A stretch of 64,000 bases of DNA. Source: Neoscytalidium dimidiatum (lineage: Eukaryota > Ascomycota > Dothideomycetes > Botryosphaeriales > Botryosphaeriaceae). Within the stretch, counting starts at the first letter, position 1. The number at the start of each line of letters is the position of its first letter. Below are positions 19,040-31,115 of this stretch, piece by piece. The notes under the pieces were generated by a model. That model did no database searches. It worked only from the letters and a program-made list of their open reading frames with translations, and was not told the origin of the DNA. The stretch spans positions 1,364,001 to 1,428,000 of the forward strand of contig CM074704.1 of assembly GCA_037367355.1 (NCBI GenBank), given 5' to 3'. Both the position numbers and the translations under genes were made by a program.

Positions 19040-20138
19040 TTGTTAGTACGAGAAAAATTGCCCACAGCACGACCAAAGGCACTGATTCGGTGCATCGTAG
19101 GACACCATCAAAATTTTGCCTGTCTCCGAACAGCTCTCCAGCCTTGCTCGCCTGCCGTGAGTGTGGCGGTCCACGAATCGCTCAATCGAGCCCTTTCGAA
19201 CATACTATCTCCACCGGGAGGATTTCCTGCCGACCCGGAGGTCCTATCCGCGTTTCCTCCTGCGACAAGGGATATCCTCAGCCATCCCGTTTGGAACAAC
19301 GGCCTGACCTACTACTGCAGCTTGCTTGCAGGTCGAGCCGCACGGAGGCTCTAAGGAGCGTTATTTCCTGAAGCGCGCCAGTGAGGATTTTGGTAATGCC
19401 CTCATGGAAGGCGAACTCCACGCTATGTCCGCACTCTTCGGGGCTGCACCTGACTTCGTGCCAAAAATCCGCTCGTGGGGAGAATTCTGCATCAACGATC
19501 AGCCGCGGACGTATATTTTTCTTTCCCGGTCTGTCGAAATGAGCGACTGCGTCCCAGAACCGACCCGGCTTTGCAAAAAGCTCGCGCGCTTGCATCGTGA
19601 CAGCGTCTCTGCCACCGGCATGTTCGGGTTTCACATCAACGCTTGCGCGGGTCGCTCGTTCCAGGAAGTAAGCTGGCATGCCAGCCGGGCCACATGCTTT
19701 ACCAAGATCCTGAGCCATGTCACGCAGCTTAACGTGAAACCCGACGGTCATTGGGGGAAGTTCGGCCAAATTTGGTGCAGGGTCACGACGCATGTTATCC
19801 CAAGACTAGCTGGCGCTCTCGAGTCTGATGGAAGAAGCATTAATCCATGCTTGGTCCACGCCAATCGCGGAATAAGTAACACAAGAACATCGTACGACAC
19901 TGGAAACATCTACATTCTCGATGTCGCATCGTTCTATGCTCACAACGGAATGGAAATCGGGGACTGGAGGTGCCCGTACAACAAGATTCACAATAAGGTG
20001 TACGCCAGGACGTATCTGCGGCATTTTGACTCGAGCGAGCCAAAGGAAGAATGTGATGACAGTAATCGCATGTATTGCGTCTACAACAACGTCACCCCTC
20101 CTGTCGGCCACATGAGCCAGGGCAAAGCCGTGCGCTAA
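19040..20138 (+). pseudogene. Ketosamine-3-kinase-like gene with lost catalytic motif
   Basis: The main exon starts at 19332 after a likely 43-bp intron (19289-19331); the preceding exon reads PADPEVLSAFPPATRDILSHP but has no in-frame ATG. The fold of fructosamine/ketosamine-3-kinases is plain: VEPHGGS, ERYFLK, ALMEGELHAMSAL, FLSRSVEM, LARLHRDSVSATGMFGF, then ILDVASFYAHNGMEIGDWR and EECDDSNRMYCVYNN. Active members, which phosphorylate sugar groups on glycated protein, carry HGDLWxGN as catalytic loop. Here that place reads HANRGISN, so the catalytic Asp is gone. With no start codon and no active site it is probably dead, though the rest of the frame is intact over 260 residues, which would also suit a pseudokinase. 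It sits 0.6 kb from the LTR and 1 kb from the RIP tract, so mutation leaking from there is a reasonable cause. Confidence 0.7.
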
Positions 20139-21426
20139 AGGGAGGTACATTTGTACAAAGTACCCTATCACTTACTAACTCGTTAGCGATGCTTACGAGG
20201 ACATGTGCTATCTCATCGACAAGTATGCCCCATTTTCCCACGGAGAAGGCCCTCCAAGGCCTTCAGCAAACGATAAAGTCTCCTTGTCAGCAGAACGAGA
20301 TCATAATGCGGCCTGAATCTTTATTTTTGTCTGCTCTAATAAGCAGAGTGCTGTGGTCTATTGGCTTGAGAATTCAAGTTGCTCGTTTCTTAACGCGTGG
20401 GAGCGGCTTATAAATAGGCAACAACAATAACATTGAGAAAATACTTGACCAGTATGGCCGAGGAACTTATCATAGTAGCATTTAGTGCTCTTCTTATAAC
20501 TCGAGCATTAGAATTTCTGTCAAACCCCAGTGTTGCAGTACTTAATTTATCACTATAATACGTTCGTTACATGTTTAATTCAGCTAGCAACCTCGCTTAT
20601 TTATTAGCGTATACTAGATATATATAATCACCTTTATTTGATATTTTTCACTAGTATACTAATTTATTTATTCTACTACTTATTATCATTGCTTAATACA
20701 GCCCATCATCTTCTTTATTCAATAATTTCAGCCATGAGAGCCTGACCTTCTGACATGATCAAATCTGAAAAGGGGCCAGCGATTCGGACAGTTGGCAACT
20801 GAGTAGATCGTTTGAGCATGTGCTAATGAGTTAGTATTAGCTGACCAAGCTAATGAACCTAGCCTAAGGAAGTAAGGGCAGATGTCACTGCGGTGCAAGA
20901 AGAATTTCTTTAGGGGCTCCCAGGTGTTTTTTTTTTTTTTTCGCGATAAACTTAGTCTCACCTTCCCGTAAATTGCGCCCCAGTGTCTCACGAACATTAA
21001 GCACCATTATACTGCTCAAGTCGCCCGCTTTCTAACGAGAGCTTTGATACCCAGGAAGGTAATCATATGCGTCTCTGAACGCGGTTTCTTCAAAATAATG
21101 AAATTTTTTTTTTGATGTCACGGCCTTGCGCTACGTATAACAGCCTGAACAGCTGCATCACCTCCGAATGCCAACAGCTCACACGTCGCGTTTCCGGGGA
21201 TCTTAAGATATCCAATACAAGTCTATAACCTGGCCGCCTGCAGCTGTTGTCCCCCCACCACCACCACAAGTATAAATTGAATCCAAATCCACTTCCGAAT
21301 CTCTTCCCTACCAATACGAAGCCCTCAAGATACTTGCAACCAGAAGTCTCACTCCCAGGTAAATATACCATTAATCCCTGACATTGACAATTTCCTATAC
21401 AAAGGAGAAGTGCCTACGCGCCCACA
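20139..21426. other. No gene seen; AT-rich with a poly-T run
   Basis: About 1.3 kb without a supported gene. 20.40-20.72 kb is AT-rich. A run of 16 T lies at about 20926-20941. CT-rich sequence before 21427 is the likely promoter of the Gly-rich gene. Confidence 0.5.
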
Positions 21427-21831
21427 ATGCCCACGTACGGAAGATATTACAATTGGCACGGCGACAGTGACCACGGCTACAAAGTCGATATCGGCGAGTT
21501 TGGCTCTTCCTCTGGAAGAAGGCACCGAAACTACGACCAGCCGGCCGGAGCTGGCTACCCACAATGCCCGCCCGGGTTCGGCGGTGACGGTTTCCCAGGG
21601 TGGGGCCCACCTGGCTCCGGCGGCGCTGGTGGTTACCCCGGCAGAGGCGGCCTTCCCTTCGGCCAGCCGGACCATGGTGACGAGAATGGCGGTGACGACG
21701 ACGTTGGCCGCGATCGGCGCTACGCAATGTTGCTCAGGGACCTGCCGAACAGGCGTGGCTGGAAGTGGAGCGAGGATGAGATGAGGTGGGTCCAGACCGG
21801 TGATGGTCTGCCACCTCCTTGGGCTCATTAA
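21427..21831 (+). CDS. Small Gly-rich hypothetical protein, 134 aa
   Basis: Single frame from ATG at 21427. The middle (residues ~38-80) is rich in Gly, Pro and Asp (GYPQCPPGFGGDGFPGW, GSGGAGGYPGRGGLPFG), and the C-terminal part is a more ordered helical piece ending WKWSEDEMRWVQTGDG. There is no signal peptide and only one cysteine. It reads as a small cytosolic or nuclear protein; family unknown. The codon pattern and the purine-rich ATG context (CCCACAATG) support translation. A GTAAAT...CAAAG stretch upstream may be a 5' UTR intron. Confidence 0.5.
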   Translation: MPTYGRYYNWHGDSDHGYKVDIGEFGSSSGRRHRNYDQPAGAGYPQCPPGFGGDGFPGWGPPGSGGAGGYPGRGGLPFGQPDHGDENGGDDDVGRDRRYAMLLRDLPNRRGWKWSEDEMRWVQTGDGLPPPWAH

Positions 21832-22193
21832 GCGTCCAATTGGTGACAAAACCCCACTGATAGGCATCATGCTGTCATGGAATCCTAGCTATGAATATGA
21901 CTGCAATAATAAGGCCGTCCAGATGAGATAGAAAATCCAAGAAGTCATTCTCAATCTAATGGGTCGTGATCAACAATTTCTCAATCGCGTGAACGTAGAA
22001 CATCCATATACTTTCCCTTGTATTCTTCCCCCATTTCCCACGACCAAACATTCCCAACCCGACCACTAACTCACCCAGTGTATTCTTCAGAACAGCTACC
22101 CTCCTCCATCGCCACCGCAGTGGATCCCCCCCTCCCCCCTCCATCTCTCTATTCTCACTCTCCCCTCGATACCCCTTACCAGCTCCGCCCTCA
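21832..22193. other. No gene seen
   Basis: Spacer between the Gly-rich gene and the 3' end of the membrane-protein pseudogene. Frames here are Pro/Ser-rich and look like chance products of CT-rich sequence. Confidence 0.4.
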
Positions 22194-24437
22194 CTACTGC
22201 CATCCTTTTCCGTTCCGTCTGTCAATACCTCTTCCAACCCCGCCGCCGGCGCCTTCAAACGCGGATGCTCCCCTATCCTCAACATCCAATAGAGCCAACC
22301 GCTGCCTCCCATCAATAGTCACCGGCACCGAATCCAAACACCGCGCCCGCTCTCCGACACCTATTTCCTCATGCGCAAGTCGTTGGAGCTGCAGTGTCTC
22401 ATTGGTGGCTCACTCAAGCCGAGCGTACGTGTCAAGGCCGCCGCGGCGTTGGGTCCAACTAACGAGCGGCTCTATGGTGTACGGGAGGACGATGACGAGC
22501 GTGACGAGGACGAGGGTAAGGGGCGAGGAAGAAGACGGAAAAATTGAGGTGCGCGTGGGAGTAAACTTTCTGTACGTAGGGAAAAGAAAATAAGTTAGGC
22601 CTGGGTCAGCAGGAAGTCGCAGCGGCTTTTATCATGTTTCCGGGGGAAAATTGAGAGGGGAGAAAGAAGAAGGGGCTGGGGAAGCAGGGAAGAGGGTGAC
22701 ACTGAGCTCACTTGGTTCCTGCAGAGCTTGCGCTGCTCTGTGTTCTTCGGGCGGACTAGATACTGCGGCATATCCGGATTCGATGGTCCTTTAGAAACCG
22801 ATGCAGCCACGCCTTGTAGGTATGCCATCACGGTGTCATGCAGGTACTCAGCATCTGGCTGCTGTTGATTATCGGGAAGAGGGCCTTGAAAGCTATCTTG
22901 CATCGAGAATCTGGACGTCAAGGCCGAGGAGCTGAGTGCAAGGGATATAGTCGAGATCTCAGGAGCCTGTAGAGCTTTCCCACTGATCCAGTTGAAGATG
23001 TTTCTTTGTTGTTCTCTGTGCCACAAACTTTTCGGCCAATATGTCGGCTTCCAGTATCCCACTCAAAGGCACACAACGTGCTCCCTCGGGTGAATCCGGG
23101 TTGCAGTATTGCTGCTGTATTTTGCATGCCAGTGGAGATGCCGCTTCATCTGCGACGATAAGAGACGTGTTTCTCTCCGACGTGGGCCCAACCTCACTTT
23201 CTATGGAACCGATCTCTTGGTGAGCTGAGTAACACGTATCATCGACCTCGGAGGCAAACAAACCCCAGTTCGCGGACGGAAAGGTCAGCACCGTGTCAGC
23301 ATCTGGACTTCTGAACTCGGAGATAGGATTCCACGTCGAATAAGCCCACCGCATCTTCGATTCAAGTACTCTGTAGGTTAGAGAACTATAACTCGATCAG
23401 CGACGATAGAATTGCAAGCGTGGATCTAGAAATTTACCGCAGTGTGCACTCGTTCTCTGATCCGGCTGAATCTGCCATGCTGAACTTCTTTTCCGAAAAT
23501 TATGGATATTGACAAGTAACCGGGATTGGTGTGTCATAATGGGCAATCTCAGGTCCATAGAGATAGGATGTATGGAAGCCGCCCATCTCGAAGTTCTGCT
23601 CTGTCTTCTTACATCCTTCCGTAACCAACGGAGCACAGCTAGTTATTCTCCAGAAGAGAACTCGCTCCTCACGCGGGGCGTTTATGTCGAGGTCGAAAGG
23701 GCTGTCTAAATAGCCAGTGTCAAAGACTATGCTACCATTCTGCAGACGGGACACTTTCTCGTGGAAAGGGCAGGAAGCATTTCGTATGACGGTTGTTAGT
23801 AAACGGAATTTGATGTATTGCTGACAGTTCTCGCTCGAAGTCTGATATGCGTAACAATGTAAAGCACAATTCGAAGCAGAGACGAGGTTGGTGGCTCTAT
23901 TAGGCCAAAACGTTTCCAGTATTTCATGGAAATCTCCGGGTATTTGAGGTCTGGAATTCCGCAGTCTGAAGTAGATACGAGGACCTCGTGACCCATGGCA
24001 GTGGTTATCTTCGAAGAAAGAGTACTGGCAGCTGCAAATGCGCCCATTAGCAAGATGATAAATATCGACAGAGGTAGTATTTTTTGCTACAGCCTATACA
24101 TCCGCTTATCGCGGTGCCAGGCCCAAAGGATCAAAGTAAAGCTCCATAGACCGGAGGTTGCATTGGCTGAATTTCGCAGGATTGCTTGTCTCTGATGAGA
24201 AAGTGCATCCCGAACTGCCTCGGCTGAGAAGACGTGGTGCAGGGCAAAAAGGGCAATCCTCCAAAACCTAAATTCGACAAGACTGACGAATAAGGCCAGG
24301 AAAGCATTCAGAAAGGCAGCATCGCGGCTTGTCAAAGTGATTGTTGACCCGATAACACGACCTCGTGACCAATCAGTCCACACGCCCGTGTAGATATGAT
24401 CAGCTCCCAGGCTGGCGCCGTAATCGAGGGTGTTCAT
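22194..24437 (-). pseudogene. Large fungal membrane protein, pseudogene with several stops and frameshifts
   Basis: Reading down the minus strand: MNTLDYGASLGADHIYTG, VWTDWSRGRVIGSTITL, then a helix; TAG at 24089-24087; the same frame resumes LSIFIILLMGAFAAAST and GHEVLVSTSDCG; a frame change near 23.95 kb; ATNLVSASNCALHCYAYQT, SCPFHEKVSRLQNGSIVFD, SCAPLVTEGC; TAA at 23502-23500; an intron; AYSTWNPISEFRSPDAD, PLACKIQQQYC; QGPLPDNQQQPDAEYL, RKLCRNQ; intron; a membrane segment broken by a one-base shift near 22.52 kb; IEPLVSWTQRRGG; TGA at 22412-22410 where the family has Trp; ETLQLQRLAHEE; SVPVTIDGRQRLALLD; stop at 22194. This order is that of a widespread uncharacterised fungal membrane-protein family (from memory). 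Three internal stops and at least two frameshifts make it a pseudogene. The TAG, in CpA context, could come from a C-to-T change. Confidence 0.7.
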
Positions 24438-25149
24438 GATGTCGACTTGTTTTTTTCCCCCTTGGAGGCCGGTGAAGAAAGAGGTGCGTGCAGACGATGA
24501 AGAAGGGTCGAGATTGCGACCTGCTGCTTTTTGCTGACCAGAGTGGGCCTCGCCACAATCGCAGACTTTAAGGGGACAACCTTGGAGCAAGCTAATGGTG
24601 CAACGGTCGCACGGTCGGGTTACCTACCTGCCTTCCTTGCAACCTTGGAAGCTGGAAGATGGCCAGGCTACATTTCTCGAGCGTTAGTTTTGCAGTCAGT
24701 CGTAAGAGATATGCCCCGCTTCATGCCGATCATTCCATTGCGCAATTTGCTTGTCACAGATTATTGGGTGCCGCAGGGTGAGATGTTGCCACGCGGAGGT
24801 ACCCTGCAGCAGCAGTCCATAACCTGTTGCACAGAGATACCTGCCTGGCAACGATATCAGCACCATCGGCGCGACCACCACGATACGTACCAGAAAAGCA
24901 AGGAGTGGATTGATCCTACGCACGCCGAAAGCAGACATCAGTACACTACAGGGGAAAGATGCTCAAACCTCATAACCACCAAAAGCCAATCCCCCAATGA
25001 TCAGAGAAAACAAGAGAAGATGGTGATCCAGCCTGTCTTACCAGCAAGCAACACCTGCCCACCGAAGACCCGTCTTCAATTGAGGAGAAGCCTCTTGGTT
25101 CTGGTTCATCAAGGAGCACGTCTTTCAAGTACAAGGAAGAAAGATACGT
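24438..25149. other. No confident gene
   Basis: About 700 bp between the pseudogene and the phosphate carrier. A minus-strand frame (24938-24696) has one hydrophobic stretch but no family resemblance, and a plus-strand frame is featureless. This is the switch from accessory to core sequence. Confidence 0.4.
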
Positions 25150-26486
25150 CTACTCTGCCTTCTCCTTCGCCGGCGCTGGGCCACCGGTGGTCGGGAAGCC
25201 CATGAAAATCTTGAAGTAGTCTAGGGAGCAAGTTCGGTTAGCAAGCCAGCCCATAGCGTGTTCTTCGACAAGTGATTTTACCGTAGATCATCCACTGCAG
25301 ACCGGTCAACGTGCCAATCATGACAATCCTGACCGGGAGTCCATTCCAGAGCCCAGTAAATCCAATCTTCGAGTAGATGCGCTTGATAGCGGCGCCGAAA
25401 GCCTCGCCAGGCTCGCGCTCAGCATTGAGCTTCGATACCATGACGTCAGCCGGGTGCGAGACGATGGCGCAGAGAATACCGGCAAGATATCCGCCAGTAA
25501 AGGAAACCGCAGTCTGGGCACCCTTGCCGTAGTCGTCTTTCTTGCCGGGCAGGTAGTTGTAGATAGCCTCGACGATGGTCTCGAATGACGCAAACTTCAT
25601 CATGGTGTAGGGGATCTGGCGGCCCCAGAGCGGGTAGAGACCCTTGAACAAACCGGCGGTGCCCTCCTTCGCAGTGACCTTGGAAATACCATCGAACGTT
25701 CCCTTGGCGAACGGCGGAATCGTGGTCTGAATGCGGACCTTGACAGCTTCGAACGGGCAGAGCGCAATATCAGCGATGAACTCGGCGGAAGCACTGGCAG
25801 TCAGGTAGAGCAGCGTCTTGTACTTCTGAGCATTCTCCGGGCCAGCCAGGTCCGAGTAGAACTTCTTGAAGTACTCATAACCGCCGTATTTGAATGCACC
25901 TTGAGCCTATCGGCCACGTCTGTCAGAAATTACCGCCCTGAACACGGCCGGAAGTGAGCACTCACCGAATAACCAAAGAACGTCGGTCCCCACCCCGTAA
26001 AGATGCCTCTCAGCCCCTCCGCCCTACCGATCTTCCCCCACGCCTCGAAATTACCCTTGTACAGATTCGCATCGACCTGACGGCGACACTTGACCAGATC
26101 GAGCGGCGTGACGGCGGTATGCGTGAGACCCTGTATTTCAGATATCAGCCCGAGCTCCAAGCCCAATGGCTCACCCCCACAACGCAATCGGGTGTACTCA
26201 CACAAGCCAAAAGCCCCCCAAAAGTGCACGCAGCATAATACGTCCCGCTATACAGCTCGATCTTGCCCGCCGGCGGCTTCCCGGCGCCGCCTAGCTCCCG
26301 GACGGCCTTATCGCTCAGCTGGCCGGCCTTCGCCTTCGCGTCATCAATCGCGCTCCACGTGCCGTACAGCTCCTGGCGCGCGGGCGGATACTTGCCGCGT
26401 TGCTGCTGGTGGCTGCCGTGCGTCAGCGTCATCGGCGGCGACGGGAAGGCGCTGCGCAGCGCGGTCGAGGACGGGAAGAGCGGCAT
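25150..26486 (-). CDS. MIR1: Mitochondrial phosphate carrier, 381 aa
   Basis: Four exons: 26486-26202, 26130-25966, 25906-25282 and 25220-25150, all with GT...AG introns of 59-71 bp, give 381 residues. It is a mitochondrial solute carrier: three repeats each with a P-x-D/E-x-x-K/R signature, namely [22 protein letters not shown] and [11 protein letters not shown]. The combination [36 protein letters not shown] and [13 protein letters not shown] is specific to the phosphate/proton symporter of the inner membrane, which supplies phosphate for ATP synthesis. The N-terminal ~60 residues are Ser/Pro-rich and poorly conserved. I took the ATG at 26486 rather than an in-frame GTG upstream. The C-terminus ends AKEKAE. 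Confidence is high for identity and good for exon limits. Confidence 0.95.
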
Positions 26487-27594
26487 TGCGAGTTCTTTCC
26501 GCACGACCGATCCGTTCCGCTCGCTTGTCAGAAAGGAAAGGGGAGAGGAGAAGGAGGTACGAGGTTTGGTTGTGCAGGACGAGTCGACGTCTCACACGCG
26601 CGCAGGATATACGGGATGCGGGATTTAGCGCCGCTAAAGTCCGGCAGGAGTCGCGTGGTGGGCCGGAGGATCTGGGGTCCGGAAGGGCGCGGAGAGGGCC
26701 TGCAATCCACGGATCACGACGGTGAAGGCGGATGGAGGATGGAAAAGCAGCCGCGATCGTTGGATGTGCGGAAGAGAAGATCGGGATGAGGTTCTGCGGT
26801 GCGGTGCGGAGAGCGAAGGGTTAGCTCCCGTCTCCCCTCCTCCTTCCGCAGCCTCGTGCAACGCAGCGTCGCTTCCCTGCTCGGTTCGTGCGTCATCCGC
26901 AAACCAGGGTTCATGGGCGGCTAAGCCGCGATTGGACGAACTCGAATCCCATGCGGCAGAGCTCTCCCCCCCACCATCGTCAAAAGGATGATACAGATAC
27001 GACGCACCGAGTGGATCGTCTTCGTGCGTGTCATCATTGGCACGTGTGGCATCTGCACTGCTGTAGGCCGCGGAGAAGAGAACTAGGTACATGTGTGCTG
27101 GCGCAGGGATGGATCGACTGGCGATGGGACAGAAAGACAAAGAGTCAAACACCAAACTGCCGGCACCAAGCAATGTTGTCACGAGCTGTCGTCATATCGC
27201 ATCAATCGGTAAGCGGCTGATCCCCGGCCGAATACATAGCCAACATCTGGGCTGTGGACGAGCTTGTTCTCTCGAGATGCATCCGGACCGATGTCGAATC
27301 GCGAGTCGTCGCCCTTTCAAGCGTGCGAAACAGTCAGAGCAATCTCTACATAGACACAAAAGCAGAGATGAGACTCCATTAGAATGCATATCAAATCCCC
27401 CCAGCCGACTGACGCGGTTCCGAAAAAGAACAAGTATCTTTGCCTTTTCAACAGATTGTCCAACGCCTCCAAGCGCGTGTTTGTCTTGCGAGCCAACCTC
27501 TGTCTCCCGAAAAGAGAAGACGCCATATCATCTAAAGGATTCAAATCCGTCCGGGACTCGAACTTCCAGTCGTATGTCCAGAATAGGTGACCCC
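26487..27594. other. No gene seen (promoter of MIR1 and 3' flank of AMD1)
   Basis: 1.1 kb with several long chance frames on both strands in GC-rich DNA; none has a domain, signal peptide or good start. Nothing repeat-like noted. Confidence 0.5.
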
Positions 27595-30500
27595 TCACTG
27601 CTTGTTGTCCTCACCCTCGCTCTCTGGCTCCTCGTGCAGTGGCTCGTCGAGCACAGCCGCTTCACTCGCATCGCTGGTGAGCGCGTAAGTCACGCCTTTC
27701 TTGACGCCGAGCCAAGTGCTATCGGATTCTTTCCCCTCCGGATTCTCCGCCGTCGATCGCTGCGTCGCACTGCTCTTACGATGCCGGCTCACGACACCGG
27801 GGAAGATTCGAGGCTCGTGGGGGTCAAGGTGTGTGGCCGGCGCCGAGGAAACCGACTGCTGGGGAGAAAGCGGCGGGCCGAAGACAGGCTGCGGCATAGG
27901 AACGACCGAGGGGGTCGTGGCCACCATTGAAGACGACCGGTTCGTTTTACGAGCCGTGGCAAGAGGGTTGCCAGGCACAGATGCATCATTCTGCACTATA
28001 ATGTCGCCGTGAGAAGCTGATAACAAATTGTGAGTAGCTCGCGTACCCGTCTGATACTCGTGGGGCACCGATGTGGGCGCTTGTGCGAGGGGCTTCGGGC
28101 CCTCTGCATGGACTCCAGACTTGTTGGTCCGCATAGAGGCGGGGGGGGACGACGGCTGTGGTACCGCTCCGGCCGGAGTTGCCTCGACTGGTGTCTGCGT
28201 CTCGACGTTGGAGATCGAGAGAGGCTCAGTATTGGCATTGGCGGTGTAGCGAGAGATCCTTTGGCAACGGTTAGCAGACGCCACGGGCCTGACAGCGGTA
28301 AACCTACATCGCGAGTTCTGCCTGCAGAGTTTCGTGCCGGAAAGCTTCTCTAATGTTCGGTACGTTGACCTTGCTCATATCATTCCCTGCTACGCCAGGC
28401 AGGTGGTAATTGGCACCCAACCATCTTTGCTTCACAGCGTGCTCGAAACCGCTCTGCTCGACTGAGTGCTTCGCCAATTCGCACATGTCTACTGCACTTA
28501 GCTTGTAGATTTGTGCTGCGACAGAGTACTCTTCGATCAGCGGCTCCTTCGTGAAAGCAAATTGAAGAGGGTCATCCGTGGACAGGGACACGTTGAGACC
28601 ACGCTTAAAGTACGAGAGGAATGGGTTCCTCTCGTACGCTAGGAACAGTGCGTTATTACTCAGCGGAGACATGGCAATGCCGATCTGGTCCAAGTAGAAA
28701 ATGTACTGTAGGAGAGGGACCTTCCGAAGCATGAGACCGTGACTGATGCTGTGACAGCATAGCATAGCCGCTGCCAAATGATCCGTGTCGCCGGCTTCAC
28801 CGCAGTGGGGTCTTAGCACGAATGTGTTGAAGCCTCGCTGCTTCCGCCAAACGTTGAGGGAGGCAATGTTGGCGAAAAGGTAGTAGATCCAGTAGCTGTA
28901 GGGAGGGTTCTGCTTGGTGTCCCAGAGCTTTGGCTTGGGGAATTTCTTGTAAAGCCGGCGTTCAGGCTTGCTCTCATCATCAACACTGTCAAAACCAATA
29001 ACCCTCTGGAGGAAGACATGCAGCTTGGGATGACTGTTGGGATCTTTGGTGACCTCGAACAGAGGCTGGAAGATGTTGCGAACAATCTGTTCGAAATTGT
29101 CCATCAAATCTGAGCCCTTGTACACGTCGTAGAGACGAGGAACTTGGATGAGCCATCGAACATTAGGAGAGAAAAGCTTGTTGTCGACGACCCATGCAGC
29201 AAGCTTATCCCACTCATCAAGATCGCGACCGTAGATGGAAATCCTCCACTCCACCATCTGATACTTGCTGGATTCCAGATCCGATATCACTTCCTTCGTA
29301 ATCTCAGCGAGATAACGTCCATGAATATAGTTGTCAGTCTTCAAGAAAATGGTCCTCAGTCTGGACTCCCCGATAGGATTGTATTTCAAGTTGAACTTGT
29401 CGAAGCGGTGGAAGCTATCTGTGTGGGCCTGCGGTGATTAGCTCGACCGAAAGGGCGACCGTGCGAAGTAGAACTCACATGCATGTCAAGAGTGTCGATG
29501 CTGAGGTCGTACGCGGTCAAGTTGATACTTTCGAAGACTTCCCTCAAAGTCAGATGCTTCCCGTCTCGGTAGAGCACAACCTCGTCAGGAGACTTCTTCA
29601 TCTTGCTTTTGATAAATCGGAGCAAATGCTTCTGGTTCATGCAGGCGGAATGGTGAACGTGAGTATCCACCTTTCTGACGTTGTAAAAGTCCCTATGAGG
29701 CACTTTCTTGCTGTCTGCAATTTCCTGATACTCGTTGAGGAGGTAGTAGAGGTTGAACTTTCCCTCGAGGTACTGCAGACGCCTGAAGGCAAAGCTTTTG
29801 ATGGGGCCATCGGTAGAAACGTTGATGATTTCATCCAGATCCATGTAGAATTCTCTGATATCCGGGATGTTCACCATAGGCCGGTTGAGTTCCGCCGATG
29901 CCTCAGTCTCGTACACTTGGAAAACACTGCTGTCATCAAGCTTGAAAGTCATCTCTGATGGACCTGGCAGGGGCAACAGATCGTTCATGTCGAAATCTTC
30001 GCCAATGTCATGGCCAGGCTTCCTAGGAGGTTTCGGAGGTGCCTTATGCTTTGAATCCGCATCGAGGATTTGACTGTTGCTCATGCTGTTGAGGCCATTG
30101 GTGGCAGAGCCCGTGTAGCGGTCATGGTCCCATGCAGGATCTGGTAGGGGAGGATAGATGCTCCAGCTGGGATCATCCTTCGGGTTATCGAAAGGACCCT
30201 GAAGAGATAGGCGGATGTATTTATGGCGGATATCGAGGACCTTCTGGATTTGGGTATAGATGTTCCTGAGCTCCTCCGTCACACTCGAGTCACTGGCCGC
30301 AAACCCGCCCGAGCCGTAGCCCACACCAACTCCTGCACCGGCACCGTGTATACCATTCATTTCCAGCAGCGGCTTTGGCTCGTGCGGGAGGGCGGGATGG
30401 TGGCCGTGAGAGCGAGCTGTGCGGTCCGCTTCGAGGAAGGGATCCTCCGCTCGACCTTGAGCCTGCCCTTGCATGTGGCCGACATGCCCAGGGACTTTGT

Positions 30501-31115
30501 CGGGCGTGTCCACTTCAACAGGCAGAGTGGATCTGTAGCTGGTGTGGCCCTGAGCGTGAACAGTGCTACGGGGCGAGCGCTGGGTCGCGGCTCGACTGAC
30601 CATGGCCATGTCGGCGTCGTAGCTCTTCGGCTGGATGACTGGGGAAACGCCGTCCTGCGACCAATTGCTGCTGCCGACCTGGGTCTCTAGCTGGTGGCGC
30701 TGGAAGAACTGCTTGGCCTCGGAGTGGCTCATCTGCTTCTCCGAGGCGCGGTCGTAGAAGGCAGTCTTGCGCTGTTTATCCCGGGGCAGCAGACCCGCTT
30801 GTGCGCCGTCAGACGCATTAGCAGCATTGCCGCCGGCATCCATGCTGGTGCCCGCATCTCCGCCACCAGGGCCTGTCACCTTGCTCTTGTTGCCGTCTTG
30901 TGCCTCATCGCTCTGGTTTTCGGGCGTGTCCCGCTCGTCGGACGACTGCTCAAGGGCGAACTGCTCCTCGTCGGAGGAAACGTCGGCGGGGTTGAACTCT
31001 GGTGAGTCGTCGGGCGACAGCGTGTGAGCGACTGCGTGCGAGACCATGACGGGTTAGCTAGCAGGTTTCAGCGGGGTCGGGACATGTTCGCGGACAGCAA
31101 CGTACCTTTCGACAT
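27595..31115 (-). CDS. AMD1: AMP deaminase, about 1,115 aa
   Basis: Exons 31115-31106, 31031-29479, 29428-28308 and 28258-27595 join in frame to 1,115 residues. The first exon is only ten bases (MSK plus one base) ahead of a GTACGT donor; the alternative is to start at the ATG at 31047, which lies within that intron. The enzyme deaminates AMP to IMP in the purine nucleotide cycle. The catalytic half holds [16 protein letters not shown] (zinc-binding His pair), [10 protein letters not shown] and [20 protein letters not shown] (catalytic and zinc-binding residues), and [11 protein letters not shown]. The N-terminal ~280 residues are acidic and low-complexity, and the C-terminal ~220 residues are Pro/Ser/Thr-rich and disordered, ending EGEDNKQ; both are usual regulatory extensions in filamentous fungi. 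Length agrees with orthologues. Confidence 0.95.

Noticed and set aside
22018..22593. 191-residue plus-strand frame
   Set aside because: It lies opposite the last exons of the minus-strand membrane-protein pseudogene, whose family reading explains the open frame better.
26634..27182. 182-residue minus-strand frame between MIR1 and AMD1
   Set aside because: Low-complexity, no domain, crosses likely promoter sequence; equally long frames exist on the other strand.
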